Assembly: GCF_030758295.1 (NCBI RefSeq)
Contig: NZ_CP132335.1
Span: 1,650,412 to 1,714,411 of the forward strand
Reading direction: 5' to 3'
DNA length: 64,000 nt
DNA from: Pararhizobium sp. IMCC21322
Lineage (GTDB): Bacteria; Pseudomonadota; Alphaproteobacteria; Rhizobiales; GCA-2746425
Below, in pieces: positions 43,356 to 53,339 of the stretch (positions within the stretch are counted from its first letter, which is position 1; each line of letters opens with the position of its first letter). The position numbers and the translations under genes are program-made. Below the pieces are notes generated by a model. It was not told the DNA's origin. It ran no database searches and saw only the letters and a list, made by a program, of their open reading frames with translations.

Positions 43356-44432
43356 TTAGACAATTCGTGCGCCGGTATCTTTTTCGAAAACCATCGTGCG
43401 AGATGTATCAAAGCTAAGTCCCAGATTGCTGTCGATATCAGGAAGGATTTGCTGATCCACCTTAATGCAAATCTCGGTTTCGTCGCCTTCGGTTGCGGCA
43501 GCCCCTTTCAGAACGCCATAGATAAGATTGTCCGCACCGTGCTGCTCAACCAGATCGACTCGCATTTCCAGTCGTGAATCACTGTTTTGACTCAGCGCAT
43601 CGGGCCGGACCCCGAGAACAAGGTCTTTGTTTTCCGGCAGGTTTTCAAATCCATCGAGTTGAATTGAGCCGCTGACCAGCTTGCCGCCCTCAAAACGTGC
43701 CGGAATAAGATTGATCTGAGGTGAGCCAATGAAAGAGGCCACAAACAGAGTTGTCGGGTTGTTATAGAGCTCAATGGGCGCACCCATCTGCTCAATGCGC
43801 CCGTCATTGATGACAGCCAGACGATCCGCCAAAGTCATGGCTTCGGTCTGATCGTGGGTCACATAGATACTGGTAACACCCATACGGCGCTGTAAGCGCT
43901 TGATCTCGATGCGCATCTGCACCCGCAGCTTGGCGTCCAAATTCGACAATGGCTCGTCAAACAGAAAGACCTTTGGTTCGCGCACGATGGCACGGCCCAT
44001 GGCAACACGTTGCCGCTGACCGCCCGACAATTGGTTCGGTTGGCGGTCCAGAAAGTCTGCAATGCGCAGCATCGTCGCGGTGTCTGTTACTTTCTTGTCT
44101 ATTTCCTGTTTCGGAAGGCCGCGATTTTTCAGGCCGTAAGACATGTTTCCGCGAACAGTCATATGCGGGTAGAGCGCATAATTCTGGAACACCATGGCCA
44201 CATCCCGTTCGGATGGTGACACATCATTGATGACACGGTCATCGATGCTGATGTCGCCACTGGTGATGGATTCCAGACCTGCAACCATGCGCAGCAGGGT
44301 GGATTTGCCACAGCCTGACGGTCCGACAAAGACGATAAACTCGCCATCATCGATTTTCATATCAACGCCGCGCACGGCTTCCGCTCCGTTGGGGTAGACT
44401 TTTTTGACCCCGGAAAGTTCAACGCCAGCCAT
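43356..44432 (-). CDS. ugpC: ABC transporter ATP-binding protein, UgpC type
   Basis: This 358-residue ATPase has Walker [10 protein letters not shown] (about residue 37), signature LSGGQRQRV, Walker [16 protein letters not shown] and a C-terminal regulatory OB-fold domain (from about residue 240). It belongs to the MalK/UgpC/MsmK group, which energises glycerol-3-phosphate, maltose and related uptake. Its start shares one base with the ugpE stop. The substrate is set by the binding protein in this operon. Confidence 0.9.
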   Translation of the reverse strand: MAGVELSGVKKVYPNGAEAVRGVDMKIDDGEFIVFVGPSGCGKSTLLRMVAGLESITSGDISIDDRVINDVSPSERDVAMVFQNYALYPHMTVRGNMSYGLKNRGLPKQEIDKKVTDTATMLRIADFLDRQPNQLSGGQRQRVAMGRAIVREPKVFLFDEPLSNLDAKLRVQMRIEIKRLQRRMGVTSIYVTHDQTEAMTLADRLAVINDGRIEQMGAPIELYNNPTTLFVASFIGSPQINLIPARFEGGKLVSGSIQLDGFENLPENKDLVLGVRPDALSQNSDSRLEMRVDLVEQHGADNLIYGVLKGAAATEGDETEICIKVDQQILPDIDSNLGLSFDTSRTMVFEKDTGARIV

Positions 44433-45286
44433 TATTTTTCACTCTCTACAAGGCCCTTAACGAACCAGTTTTGAAATACAAGCACAACCAGCACCGGCGG
44501 TAATGTCGCCAGAATGGTAAGTGCAAATGCCTTTTGATATTGCGGCAACTCGCCGCCTTCAGACAGGATCTGGTAAATCTGCTTAATGCCGATAACCAGC
44601 GTGTAGTTCTCTTCCTTGGTGGTCATGATGAGTGGCCACAAATACTGGTTCCACCCCACCACAAACATGATGATGAGAATGGCTGCAATCATGGTTTTTG
44701 ACAGCGGCACCAGAATGTCGATGAAGAACCGCCATGGTGTTGCGCCATCCAGCCGCGCAGCCTCAAGCAATTCTTCCGGTACCGATTTGAAAAACTGACG
44801 GAAAAAGAACGTCCCGGTTGCAGAGGCAATCAGGGGAACAATGAGGCCGGTATGCGTATCCAGCAGTCCTAATTGGGAGACCACCTCGTAAGAGGGGATG
44901 ATGCGCACTTCCAGCGGCAGAAGCAGGGTCATGAAAATCACCCAGAACAGCGGCAGAGCCAGGCGAAAGCGGAAATAGACGATCGCGTAGGCCGCCAGCA
45001 TGGAAATGATAACCTTACCAACCGCAAAACCGATGCCCAGGATCATGCTGTTTTTCAGCATTGTCGTCCCCAGGACCGATTTCATTACACCGCCTTCAAC
45101 GAACAGCACTTCGCTGTAGGTTTCAAAAAAATGTCCGCCCGGCCAAAACTGCAGCCCGGTACGCAGAATTGTTTCCGGCGCATGGGTTGATGTGGCAAAA
45201 GCCACCCAGACCGGCAGGCTCATAAAGATCACGCCAACAATCAGGATTGCGTGGGTGGAAATCAGACGCCAATTGATCGAGTTCAT
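44432..45286 (-). CDS. ugpE: Glycerol-3-phosphate ABC transporter permease UgpE
   Basis: This 284-residue permease has six helices and the EAA loop [24 protein letters not shown], which contacts the ATPase. It sits between ugpA (12 bases upstream) and ugpC (overlapping), the standard ugp order. Similarity to UgpE and the linked UgpB make the assignment likely. Confidence 0.88.
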   Translation of the reverse strand: MNSINWRLISTHAILIVGVIFMSLPVWVAFATSTHAPETILRTGLQFWPGGHFFETYSEVLFVEGGVMKSVLGTTMLKNSMILGIGFAVGKVIISMLAAYAIVYFRFRLALPLFWVIFMTLLLPLEVRIIPSYEVVSQLGLLDTHTGLIVPLIASATGTFFFRQFFKSVPEELLEAARLDGATPWRFFIDILVPLSKTMIAAILIIMFVVGWNQYLWPLIMTTKEENYTLVIGIKQIYQILSEGGELPQYQKAFALTILATLPPVLVVLVFQNWFVKGLVESEK

Positions 45287-45298
45287 AGTCGCGTCCCC

Positions 45299-46177
45299 CT
45301 AATAGTGCACTTTGCGTTCGATGAAACGGAACTGAATAACAGTCAGCGCCAGAACAATGATCATCAGAACAACAGATTGAGCAGAAGACCCGCCAAGGTC
45401 GGCACCACGGAAGCCGTCCTGGAACACCTTGAACACCAGGGTATTAGTGGCACCCCCCGGTGCACCCTGCGTGGTCGTATCGATAATACCGAATGTTTCG
45501 AAAAAGGCGTAGGTGATGTTGATCACCATCAGGAAGAAAGTCGTTGGCGCCAGCAACGGGAAGGTTATCGTCCAGAAGCGGCGCGTCGGACTGCGGCAGT
45601 CCATAGTCGCGGCTTCCATAACCGATGTTGGAATACCCTGCAGACCGGACAGGAAGAAGATGAAGTTGACACTCACCTGTTTCCAGACAGAAATCAGAAT
45701 GACAACGAAACTGGCATCAAACGCATCAAGCTTGTGATCGAAATCCCAGCCGATCGCGTTGAAGAATTTGTAGAGATCGCCAATGATCGGATGGAACATC
45801 AAATTGCCCATCAGCCCGGCCACTGGTGGCGCGATGGCATAGGCCCACATCAGCGTTGTCTTGTAGGTGCGTGCGCCGCGCAGGACCTCATTGGCTTTAA
45901 CAGCCAATAGAAGCGCAATTGCAAGCGAGAGAAACGTCACCAGGACGGAAAAAACCATCGTGAACCAGGCAGCCTGCAACCAGGATCCGCTTAGAATCGT
46001 ATCTGAGTAGTTTTTGAACCAGACAAACTGTGAGGACAGCCCAAAAGCATCTTCCAGAAGAAATGATTGGTACATGGCCTGTGCCGCCGGCCACAGGAAA
46101 AACACGGCAATGATGATAATCTGCGGCGCGATGAACAGATATGGAATGGAACTGTGTTCAAATTGAACGCGCTTCAT
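45299..46177 (-). CDS. ugpA: Glycerol-3-phosphate ABC transporter permease UgpA
   Basis: This 292-residue permease has six helices and the EAA-type loop with MDCRSPTRRFWTITFPLLAP. The N-terminal region LFIAPQIIIIAVFFLWPAAQA fits the UgpA/MalF half. It precedes ugpE by 12 bases and follows ugpB with 84 bases that hold two hairpins. Confidence 0.9.
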   Translation of the reverse strand: MKRVQFEHSSIPYLFIAPQIIIIAVFFLWPAAQAMYQSFLLEDAFGLSSQFVWFKNYSDTILSGSWLQAAWFTMVFSVLVTFLSLAIALLLAVKANEVLRGARTYKTTLMWAYAIAPPVAGLMGNLMFHPIIGDLYKFFNAIGWDFDHKLDAFDASFVVILISVWKQVSVNFIFFLSGLQGIPTSVMEAATMDCRSPTRRFWTITFPLLAPTTFFLMVINITYAFFETFGIIDTTTQGAPGGATNTLVFKVFQDGFRGADLGGSSAQSVVLMIIVLALTVIQFRFIERKVHY

Positions 46178-46212
46178 TGACGGCTCCCCCGAGGAAAATA
46201 GGTTTAAGCAGC

Positions 46213-46256
46213 TTGGTGGCAGGCAGAGCCCGCCACCAAACCGGTTTTATAACCGG
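46213..46256 (-). other. Two stem-loops between ugpB and ugpA
   Basis: TTGGTGGC (46213-46220) pairs with GCCACCAA (46232-46239), and CCGGTT (46241-46246) pairs with AACCGG (46251-46256). They follow the ugpB stop and precede ugpA. Like the TRAP hairpins they probably protect or limit the message so that the binding protein is made in excess. Confidence 0.55.
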
Positions 46257-46261
46257 ATCGC

Positions 46262-47569
46262 TTAGTTGTAAGTCGCGTTGAAACGCTCAAGAAGATCGTT
46301 GGATTCTTCTTCCATAGCCACGAAAGCCTCATCAACTGTCGCGCTGCCGGAGAAGATGTTTTCAAAATTCTTGTACATCACTTCACGGATCTGAACGTAG
46401 TAACCAAGACGATAGCCTTTGGTCCACTCACCGCCCTTTTGGCTCAACTGCAGAATGCCGATTTCAGCGTCAGGTGTAGACTTATAGTAGCCTTCTTCCT
46501 TAGCCATATCGTACGCAGCAGTCGTGATCGGCACATAGCCGGTTTCCTTGTGCCAGAAAACCTGGCTTTTAGGATTGGTCAGATAGGCAAAGAAATCAGC
46601 AACACCTTTGTATTCTTCTTCGGTCTTGCCAGCCATTGCAAACAGAGCCGCACCACCGATGAAGGTGCCGGTTGGCTCATCAACAATGCTCTTCCAGTAA
46701 GGCAGGAAGGACGCACCGAATTTGAAGTCCGCAGATTTAGTCAGGCCACCAAATGAACCGGAAGAACCGAGCCACATGGCCACTTTCTTCTGCACAAAAG
46801 CATCCTGATTGTCGCCCCAGGCACGGCCATAGAAACCATAATAGCCAGCATCCAGCCACTCTTTCATTTTCGACCAGTGCATTTTCATTTGGTCGTTGTT
46901 GTAGAGCAACTTGACGTCAGTTGTGTCGTAGCCATTGTTTCCCGTGGCCATCTGAATGTTATGACGGCTGTGGAAATTTTCGGCCATAATCCATGGGCTG
47001 TGGCTCTGGGCCAGTGCAATGTAACCAGCTTCTTTCAGCTTCGGCGCCATTACTTCAAGTTCTTCCCAGGTCGCAGGAGGATTCTCGATGCCAGCTTCCG
47101 CAAATGCGTCCTTGTTGTAATACAAAAGCGGAGTGGAAGCATTGAAAGGCATGCCGATCATCTGGCCATCAGAATCAGCATAGAAATAGCGGACACCGGC
47201 AATGTAGTCTTCAATGTTGAAGCCTTCGCCATATTTCGTCATCAATTCTGCAACCGGAATGGTTGCGCCCTTGGCATTGATGATTGTCGCGGCACCAGCA
47301 TCAAAAATCTGGATGATGTTAGGCTGTTGCTTAGCCCGGAACGCTGCAATGCCTGCAGTCATTGTATCTTCATAGCCACCCTTATAGGTGGGAATGAGAT
47401 TGTACTCATCCTGACTGGCATTATAGTTTTCGGCAATTTCGTTGACGACTTCGCCAAGGCGTCCGCCCATGGCATGCCACCACTGGATATCAATAGCGGA
47501 CCATGCTGCTGTGGTCATCAACGACGATGCACCGAAAACACCGGCGATTAAAATAGATTTTAAGTTCAT
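46262..47569 (-). CDS. ugpB: Glycerol-3-phosphate ABC transporter binding protein UgpB
   Basis: This 435-residue periplasmic protein has a signal peptide ending near residue 24 (AAWSAID). It reads as a UgpB: IDIQWWHAMGGRLGEVVNEI at the mature N-terminus and FNASTPLLYYNKDAFAEAG, both characteristic. It leads the operon ugpB-A-E-C plus the extra permease, transcribed from a promoter with a PHO box at 47624-47652. It imports sn-glycerol-3-phosphate and probably glycerophosphodiesters as phosphate sources. Confidence 0.92.
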   Translation of the reverse strand: MNLKSILIAGVFGASSLMTTAAWSAIDIQWWHAMGGRLGEVVNEIAENYNASQDEYNLIPTYKGGYEDTMTAGIAAFRAKQQPNIIQIFDAGAATIINAKGATIPVAELMTKYGEGFNIEDYIAGVRYFYADSDGQMIGMPFNASTPLLYYNKDAFAEAGIENPPATWEELEVMAPKLKEAGYIALAQSHSPWIMAENFHSRHNIQMATGNNGYDTTDVKLLYNNDQMKMHWSKMKEWLDAGYYGFYGRAWGDNQDAFVQKKVAMWLGSSGSFGGLTKSADFKFGASFLPYWKSIVDEPTGTFIGGAALFAMAGKTEEEYKGVADFFAYLTNPKSQVFWHKETGYVPITTAAYDMAKEEGYYKSTPDAEIGILQLSQKGGEWTKGYRLGYYVQIREVMYKNFENIFSGSATVDEAFVAMEEESNDLLERFNATYN

Positions 47570-47623
47570 AATATTCTCCCTGTTTGGGTCATGAAGTGCG
47601 CTCGCACTTCAGATCATTGTTCC

Positions 47624-47652
47624 GTGACACTTGCATGACACGAACATGATAC
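47624..47652 (-). promoter_or_regulatory. PHO box upstream of ugpB
   Basis: On the minus strand three 7-bp repeats, GTATCAT, GTGTCAT and GTGTCAC, are each separated by 4 bases (11-bp period). This is the PhoB-binding repeat pattern (consensus CTGTCAT). It lies 55-83 bases upstream of the ugpB start and reads toward it. Control of ugp genes by phosphate starvation is well established in enteric and rhizobial bacteria. Confidence 0.8.
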
Positions 47653-47854
47653 CCCTCGTACAGACTTGTTATTGGTTTTGCCTGCTGCGGGAAGTCTATT
47701 CCTGTTCCTGCACAATTTGCAAACTCAATTAAGGCGGCTAATGAAAAACGTCTCAGTTAGTTGTGCACAGATTGTAAATTTAAATTTGTTTTTTGCTTGC
47801 TCAGACAATGTGCCCTATGTCCACATAACCCGCGTTTCAAAGGATTGAATTGAT

Positions 47855-48838
47855 ATGTTTCTCCGATTTACAACGCTCTGTCTTGCTGTGTCCCTCTTGT
47901 GTACCAGTGCAATAGCTTTTGATCTTCAGGGCCACCGCGGCGCGCGCGGACTGATGCCGGAAAACACACTCCCGGCCTTTGCAGAGGCGTTGACTATTGG
48001 CGTCTCCACTCTGGAACTGGATGTTGGCGTTACGGCCGACGGGCATGTGGTGGTGTCCCATGATCCTGCTCTCAATCCCAACCTGACGCGGAATGCCGAC
48101 GGGTCATGGGTTGAGCCTGATCTGTTGATCAAGGACCTGACTTTAGAGGCACTTCAGGCCTATGATGTCGGGCAGATAAAACCAGGTTCGCGTGCAGCTT
48201 CCCGCTTTCCAGACCAGCAGGCGGTTGACGGAACACAGATCCCGACACTGCGTCAGGTGTTTGATCTGGTGAGGAAGTCCGGCAATGAAATGGTCCGGCT
48301 GAATATTGAAACCAAGATCAATCCTGGCAAGCCGGAAAGCACGTTGGATCCTGAGGCTTTTGTTGATGCTTTGCTGGCTGTGATCACAGAACAGAGCTTT
48401 GAAGATCGGGTCACCATTCAATCCTTCGACTGGCGTACATTGCAACTGGTTCAGGTAAAAGCACCCGCAATCGACACTGTCTATCTGACCGCACAACAAG
48501 ACTGGCTCGACAATGTAAAGTCTGACGGTGGCAAGGCCTCACCATGGTCAGCCGGCTTTAGCCTGGCGCAATATGATGGCAATGTTCCGGCCATGGTGAA
48601 GGCCGCTGGTGGTGCCGTCTGGTCACCTTTTTCCGGGGACGTGACAAATGAGCGCATACAACAGGCACAGGCGCTTGGTCTCAAAGTCATACCCTGGACC
48701 GTCAATGATTCCGATGCGATGGGCAAACTAATGGATGCGGGTGTGGACGGCATCATTTCCGATTATCCGGACCGTGTGCGCGCCGAGATGCAGGACAGAA
48801 ACATGGACCTGCCGTTGGCCACGCCAGTTCAGCCCTGA
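47855..48838 (+). CDS. Secreted glycerophosphodiester phosphodiesterase (GDPD)
   Basis: This 327-residue protein has a signal peptide ending CTSAIAF (about residue 22). The GDPD active-site segments are present: QGHRGARGLMPENT with His28 and Glu36, LELDVGVTADG with Glu/Asp metal ligands, and VSHDPALN with the second His. It hydrolyses glycerophosphodiesters to glycerol-3-phosphate plus an alcohol in the periplasm. Divergent from ugpBAEC, it would supply the substrate that system imports. I see no clear second PHO box facing this gene. Confidence 0.9.
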   Translation: MFLRFTTLCLAVSLLCTSAIAFDLQGHRGARGLMPENTLPAFAEALTIGVSTLELDVGVTADGHVVVSHDPALNPNLTRNADGSWVEPDLLIKDLTLEALQAYDVGQIKPGSRAASRFPDQQAVDGTQIPTLRQVFDLVRKSGNEMVRLNIETKINPGKPESTLDPEAFVDALLAVITEQSFEDRVTIQSFDWRTLQLVQVKAPAIDTVYLTAQQDWLDNVKSDGGKASPWSAGFSLAQYDGNVPAMVKAAGGAVWSPFSGDVTNERIQQAQALGLKVIPWTVNDSDAMGKLMDAGVDGIISDYPDRVRAEMQDRNMDLPLATPVQP

Positions 48839-48868
48839 TTGGTCAAACCCTCACGAGATAAACTCTGA

Positions 48869-49360
48869 TCAGTCGTTGCCGCGCGGCTGCCAGACAAAGC
48901 GTTTCTTGATGCGCATCGTCAGTTCATCGCGCAAACTGCGATAGGCGTCGAGAATTTGCGACCGGGACCCGGTCGCCAGTGACGGGTCCATCGTTGGCCA
49001 ATATTCAACGTCCATTGCATTGGTGCGCGTCAGTTCCAGAGCCTTGTGATGTGCCTCCGGCGCCAAGGTCACAACCAGATCAAAATTGGTGTCCTCAAGT
49101 TCTTCAAAGGAATGGGGAATATGTCTGCTGATATCGATGCCCATTTCCTCCATCACAATCTGGACAAACGGATCAAGCGCGCCCGGCCGAACGCCAGCTG
49201 AACGGGTATATATCTGATTGGGAAAAAGGTGCCGGGTAATGGCTGCGGCCATGGGGGAGCGGATGACATTCATCCGGCAGGCAAATAGCAAGGCGCTGGG
49301 ACGCTCGGCGGCAGGTGCGCGGGTAGGAAAGGGAACACCGGTTGGCGCGCTGTCAATCAA
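48869..49360 (-). CDS. Low-molecular-weight protein-tyrosine-phosphatase-like protein
   Basis: This 163-residue protein has the phosphatase P-loop CX5RS as CRMNVIRS (about residues 28-35) and the general-acid Asp in WPTMDPS near the middle. It belongs to the LMW-PTP/arsenate-reductase fold. It is placed after the UPF0262 gene in the murA-hisD block. A TTG start is used. The substrate, phosphotyrosine or arsenate, cannot be told from sequence; linkage to this block is conserved in the order. Confidence 0.82.
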   Translation of the reverse strand: MIDSAPTGVPFPTRAPAAERPSALLFACRMNVIRSPMAAAITRHLFPNQIYTRSAGVRPGALDPFVQIVMEEMGIDISRHIPHSFEELEDTNFDLVVTLAPEAHHKALELTRTNAMDVEYWPTMDPSLATGSRSQILDAYRSLRDELTMRIKKRFVWQPRGND

Positions 49361-49366
49361 CGCACT

Positions 49367-49882
49367 CTAGCCTTTCCAGTACAGAACACAGACCAGCGTA
49401 AACAAACGTCTGGCGGTGTTAAAATCCATGGCGATCTTTCCAGACAGCCGGTCCAGCAGCAGTTGTGACCCTTCATTATGCAGGCCGCGCCGTCCCATAT
49501 CGATGGCTTCAATCTGGCTTGGCGTCGCGGTTTTAATGGCAGCATAATAGCTGTCGCAGATCATGTAGTAATCTTTGACGATCTTGCGAAATGGCGTCAG
49601 AGACAGGATATGCGTCGCCAGCTGTCCGCCATCTTCAAACAGCACCTCAAATACCAATCGGGCTTCCTGAAGCGACAAATTGAGACGGTATGGGCCGTGA
49701 AATTCGGTTACATCAGGCGCTGACGGCGCAAGTGGCTGAAAAGAATTCTCTTCGACCAGATCATAAATTGCAATCGCGCGCTCATGCTCGATTTCGTTCG
49801 ATGATCGGCCAAAGGTGCTTTCATCCAGCACAACTGCGCACAACCGTTCTGTCGTGTCGCCTTGTGTGCCGCTGTCAGACAT
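49367..49882 (-). CDS. UPF0262 family protein
   Basis: This 171-residue protein matches UPF0262 in my recollection of the family, with the core [21 protein letters not shown] type N-terminal region and [16 protein letters not shown] in the middle. The function is unknown. It lies 18 bases after hisD in the conserved alphaproteobacterial block. Confidence 0.8.
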   Translation of the reverse strand: MSDSGTQGDTTERLCAVVLDESTFGRSSNEIEHERAIAIYDLVEENSFQPLAPSAPDVTEFHGPYRLNLSLQEARLVFEVLFEDGGQLATHILSLTPFRKIVKDYYMICDSYYAAIKTATPSQIEAIDMGRRGLHNEGSQLLLDRLSGKIAMDFNTARRLFTLVCVLYWKG

Positions 49883-49899
49883 ACCTTGCGCCCCTTGCG

Positions 49900-51192
49900 C
49901 TACAGATTAAGCCGTATGGCCACAGATCGCCCATGAGCGTCAAGGCCTTCAACATCTGCCAGCTCAATTGCAGCTGGCCCCAGAACTCTCAGATTATCAG
50001 GGTTACAGCGCAAAATCGACGTGCGTTTCATGTAATCCAGAACCGACAGTCCGGATGAGAACCGGGCAGAACGGGCTGTCGGCAGAACATGGTTGGAACC
50101 GCCGACATAATCGCCAATGGCTTCTGGCGTATGGTGTCCAAGAAACACAGCACCTGCGTGGCTGATCTTGTCCAGAAGCGCATCAGGGTCAGCCACACAT
50201 AATTCAAGGTGTTCCGCTGCAATCGCGTCAATCAGCGGAGCTGCCTGCATCACATCAGCAACCTGAATAATCGCGCCAAAATCACGCCAACTGGCACCGG
50301 CAATCTTTTCACGAGGCAACGTTTTCAACTGGGTTTCGACCGCATGTTCTACAGCTTCAGCCAGTGCGGCACTGTCGGTGATGAGGATGGATTGCGCTGA
50401 GGCATCATGTTCAGCCTGCGCCAACAGATCGGCAGCAACCCAATCCGCATTCGCGGTGTCATCGGCCACCACCAGAACCTCGGATGGCCCGGCAATCATG
50501 TCTATGCCCACAGTGCCGAAGACCTGCCGCTTGGCAGCCGCCACATAGGCGTTGCCGGGTCCAACGATTTTTGCAACCGGTGCAATGGTATCTGTTCCAT
50601 AAGCCAGCGCTGCAACAGCCTGCGCCCCGCCAATGCGATAAATTTCGCTGACACCGGCCAGATGCGCCGCCACCAGCACAAGCGGATTAAGCGCGCCGTC
50701 AGGCGTTGGAACAACCATGGCAATCCGCGCTACACCCGCAACGCGTGCCGGCACAGCATTCATCAACACAGAGCTTGGATAATTGGCGGTGCCGCCGGGC
50801 ACGTAAAGCCCAACTGCAGAGACCGCAGACCAGCGCGACCCCAACTCAACGCCCAGCGCATCAGTATAGTGCTGATCAACCGGTAACTGCTTTTCGTGGT
50901 GCGAGGTGATGCGGTCATGGGCCAGGGTCAGCGCTGCCATTGTCTTGGGCGCAACAGTTTCCACTGCCTGCATGATTTCGGCATCGGAAACACGCAGCTT
51001 GTCAGCTGTGAGGCTCAACCGATCAAATTTTGCTGTCAGTTCCAGAACGGCTGCATCGCCGCGTTTGCGCACATCCTGGATGATGTTTCGCACTGTAGCA
51101 TCCACATCTTCGGAAACCTCCCGCTTGGCTACCAGCAAGGTCTGGAATTCAGATGAGAAATTCGAGTCGGATTGGGACAGTCGGTACACCAA
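49900..51192 (-). CDS. hisD: Histidinol dehydrogenase
   Basis: This 430-residue enzyme catalyses the last two steps of histidine synthesis, oxidising histidinol to histidine with two NAD and a zinc ion. Typical segments are [29 protein letters not shown] and DLLAQAEHD, the last with the zinc-binding Gln and His; the C-terminal DAHGRS has another metal His. The linked murA and DUF2948 genes are the usual neighbours. Length is normal. Confidence 0.95.
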   Translation of the reverse strand: MVYRLSQSDSNFSSEFQTLLVAKREVSEDVDATVRNIIQDVRKRGDAAVLELTAKFDRLSLTADKLRVSDAEIMQAVETVAPKTMAALTLAHDRITSHHEKQLPVDQHYTDALGVELGSRWSAVSAVGLYVPGGTANYPSSVLMNAVPARVAGVARIAMVVPTPDGALNPLVLVAAHLAGVSEIYRIGGAQAVAALAYGTDTIAPVAKIVGPGNAYVAAAKRQVFGTVGIDMIAGPSEVLVVADDTANADWVAADLLAQAEHDASAQSILITDSAALAEAVEHAVETQLKTLPREKIAGASWRDFGAIIQVADVMQAAPLIDAIAAEHLELCVADPDALLDKISHAGAVFLGHHTPEAIGDYVGGSNHVLPTARSARFSSGLSVLDYMKRTSILRCNPDNLRVLGPAAIELADVEGLDAHGRSVAIRLNL

Positions 51193-51239
51193 TGCAGTAT
51201 TCCTTGGGGCAGGAGCTCAGGCTTCAGGCCAGCACAGTA

Positions 51240-51701
51240 TCAGCTAAGCGGATGCTTTGGCTTGTTGGTGGTTTCCCACGCTGCATCAAAATCGGCAAGC
51301 CGTACCTCAATACAATCAACATCCAGCCGGATGGAGTGCCCCTCGGCCAACATCAGTTCTATTTGGCCGGAGACACCGTCGTCGTCGCCCAAAAATTCAA
51401 TCGACAGAAGTGAAAACACCGCATCAGGATCAGACGGGTTGCGCCCCTTGGTTTGAACTTTTGATACCTGCTCAAAGTGCAAAACGGCTTTGTGCCGCTC
51501 ATAGCTCTTGCGGCCCAGCAGGCCCTTAAGGCCGCCGGCCTTCTGCGCGTCTTCCCACACAAAGCGGTTGAGGGAGATCAGAAACCGCTTCTCGACAGCA
51601 AGCCATGTGACATCTGCGGCTTTGAACACAGCGTCCTGACAATGAGCGGAAAGAACCGTCAGGTCCTCTTCGTCCATCGCCATAATTTTCAATGCGGACA
51701 T
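51240..51701 (-). CDS. DUF2948 family protein
   Basis: This 153-residue protein starts MSALKIMAMDEEDLTVLSAH and has a basic, soluble composition. It belongs to the DUF2948 family by position and sequence recollection: between murA and hisD, as is common in Rhizobiales. Function is unknown. The gap to murA is 17 bases. Confidence 0.8.
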   Translation of the reverse strand: MSALKIMAMDEEDLTVLSAHCQDAVFKAADVTWLAVEKRFLISLNRFVWEDAQKAGGLKGLLGRKSYERHKAVLHFEQVSKVQTKGRNPSDPDAVFSLLSIEFLGDDDGVSGQIELMLAEGHSIRLDVDCIEVRLADFDAAWETTNKPKHPLS

Positions 51702-51718
51702 TGTGTTTCCCTTAAATG

Positions 51719-53008
51719 TTAGACTGAAATACGTTCAATTTCCGCACCACAATTGCGCAGCTTTTCTTCAAGCCGCTCAAATCCACGATCCAGATGATAG
51801 ACACGGTTGACGAAGGTTTCCCCATCGGCAACCAATCCGCCTATGACAAGCGAAACGGAGGCGCGCAGATCTGTCGCCATCACCTGGGCACCAGTCAGTT
51901 GCGGCACACCCTCGACCATGGCCTTTTGACCATCAAGGCTGATTTGTGCCCCCAGTCGTGCCAGTTCCTGAACATGCATGAAGCGGTTCTCGAAAATCGT
52001 CTCCACAATGTCTGAATTGCCTTCAGCGCGGGTCATCAGCGCCATGAACTGAGCCTGAAGATCTGTCGGGAACCCCGGATAAGGTTCAGTGGTGACACTG
52101 ACGGCCTTGATAGGCCCGCCATTACGGAACACGCGAATGCCGGAATTGGTTGGCTCTACATGAGTTCCGGACGCCTTGATGGCATCCAGTGCCGCTTCCA
52201 GCAGGTCCGGGCGCGCGCCTTCCAGCATCACATCGCCGCCTGTCATGGCCACGGCCATGGCATAAGTTCCGGTCTCAATGCGATCCGGCAACACTGTGTG
52301 AGTCGCGCCGTGAAGCTTCTCAACACCTTCAATGGTAATCGTTTCAGTTCCGGCACCGGAGATATTGGCCCCCATCGCAATCAGGCAATCGGCCAGATCA
52401 GTGACTTCAGGCTCGCGCGCTGCATTTTCAATGCGCGTTGTGCCCTTGGCCAGGGTTGCGGCCATCATCACAACATGTGTCGCGCCGACGGAGGCTTTTG
52501 GAAAGGTAACAGTCCCGCCAACAAGGCCATTGGGCGCTTTGGCAACAACGTAGCCGCCATCCAGTTCAATCTCGGCTCCCAAAGCGCGCAATCCATCGAG
52601 AAAGAAATCAACAGGACGGGTGCCAATAGCGCAGCCACCGGGCAGCGATACACGGGCTTCATGCATACGGGCGAGCAAAGGACCAATGACCCAGAAACTG
52701 GCGCGCATCTTTGACACCAGCTCATAAGGTGAGGTCGTGTCGACAATTTCCCCGGCGCACAGATCCAGCGTCTGTCCAGCCATGCTTGGCTGTCCGGGAC
52801 GCTTGCCCTTGATGGTACAATCAACGCCATGATTACCCAAAATGCGCTGCAGCAGCGCAACATCGGCAAGCCGGGGCACATTCATAAGACGCAGGGTCTC
52901 GTCGGTCAGCAGGCTTGCGATCATCAAAGGCAATGCGGCGTTTTTGGCACCGGAAATCTGTATGGTGCCATTCAGCTTGTTGCCACCACGAATGCGGATT
53001 TTATCCAT
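51719..53008 (-). CDS. murA: UDP-N-acetylglucosamine 1-carboxyvinyltransferase
   Basis: This 429-residue enzyme adds phosphoenolpyruvate to UDP-GlcNAc, the first committed step of peptidoglycan synthesis. The catalytic Cys is present in [12 protein letters not shown] (the fosfomycin target), and the N-terminal Lys-Asn pair is in SGAKNAALP. Two EPT domains fill the length, which is standard. It leads the housekeeping block with DUF2948 and hisD. Confidence 0.96.
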   Translation of the reverse strand: MDKIRIRGGNKLNGTIQISGAKNAALPLMIASLLTDETLRLMNVPRLADVALLQRILGNHGVDCTIKGKRPGQPSMAGQTLDLCAGEIVDTTSPYELVSKMRASFWVIGPLLARMHEARVSLPGGCAIGTRPVDFFLDGLRALGAEIELDGGYVVAKAPNGLVGGTVTFPKASVGATHVVMMAATLAKGTTRIENAAREPEVTDLADCLIAMGANISGAGTETITIEGVEKLHGATHTVLPDRIETGTYAMAVAMTGGDVMLEGARPDLLEAALDAIKASGTHVEPTNSGIRVFRNGGPIKAVSVTTEPYPGFPTDLQAQFMALMTRAEGNSDIVETIFENRFMHVQELARLGAQISLDGQKAMVEGVPQLTGAQVMATDLRASVSLVIGGLVADGETFVNRVYHLDRGFERLEEKLRNCGAEIERISV

Positions 53009-53102
53009 GTGATACTTTCATGTGTTGTGTTGGCGCTCTTTTTAACGGGATTTGAGGCTGCATCAAGGTCTGCAACGGCACAAGGTGCGGGAAAGCGGCG
53101 TA

Positions 53103-53285
53103 TCATTCATCTTTTTTCAGCTTTTCGGCGCGCTGTTCTGAAATATCTTCGGGAATGTCATCGCGTTCCTGCTCAGCCGCATTGCGTCGTGCCCGCATCT
53201 GCGCTTTGCGCTTCTGCAGGTTTTCGCGCAGCATTGCTGAAAGCCGCTCCTGCTTTTTGTCCTGTTTTGATGTATCTTTTGTCAC
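53103..53285 (-). CDS. Small charged hypothetical protein
   Basis: This 60-residue, very hydrophilic protein is rich in Lys, Arg, Glu and Gln (KQDKKQERLSAMLRENLQKR and REQERDDIPEDISEQ-like pattern) and probably helical throughout. It is upstream of murA on the same strand with 94 bases between. A GTG start is assumed. I do not recognise a family with certainty. Confidence 0.55.
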   Translation of the reverse strand: MTKDTSKQDKKQERLSAMLRENLQKRKAQMRARRNAAEQERDDIPEDISEQRAEKLKKDE

Positions 53286-53339
53286 GCCCGCCCCGTCATT
53301 TGTCCCGTCGTTTCTCCCCGCAATGCTCTGCAGATAGCG

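Noticed and set aside
42473-47569. Maltose or trehalose ABC transporter
   Set aside because: The permeases and ATPase fit the whole family, but the binding protein reads as UgpB and the PHO box and diesterase neighbour support glycerol-3-phosphate.
47776-47787. AT-rich palindrome AAATTTAAATTT before the diesterase gene
   Set aside because: Such simple AT palindromes arise often by chance; no second copy or known site supports it.
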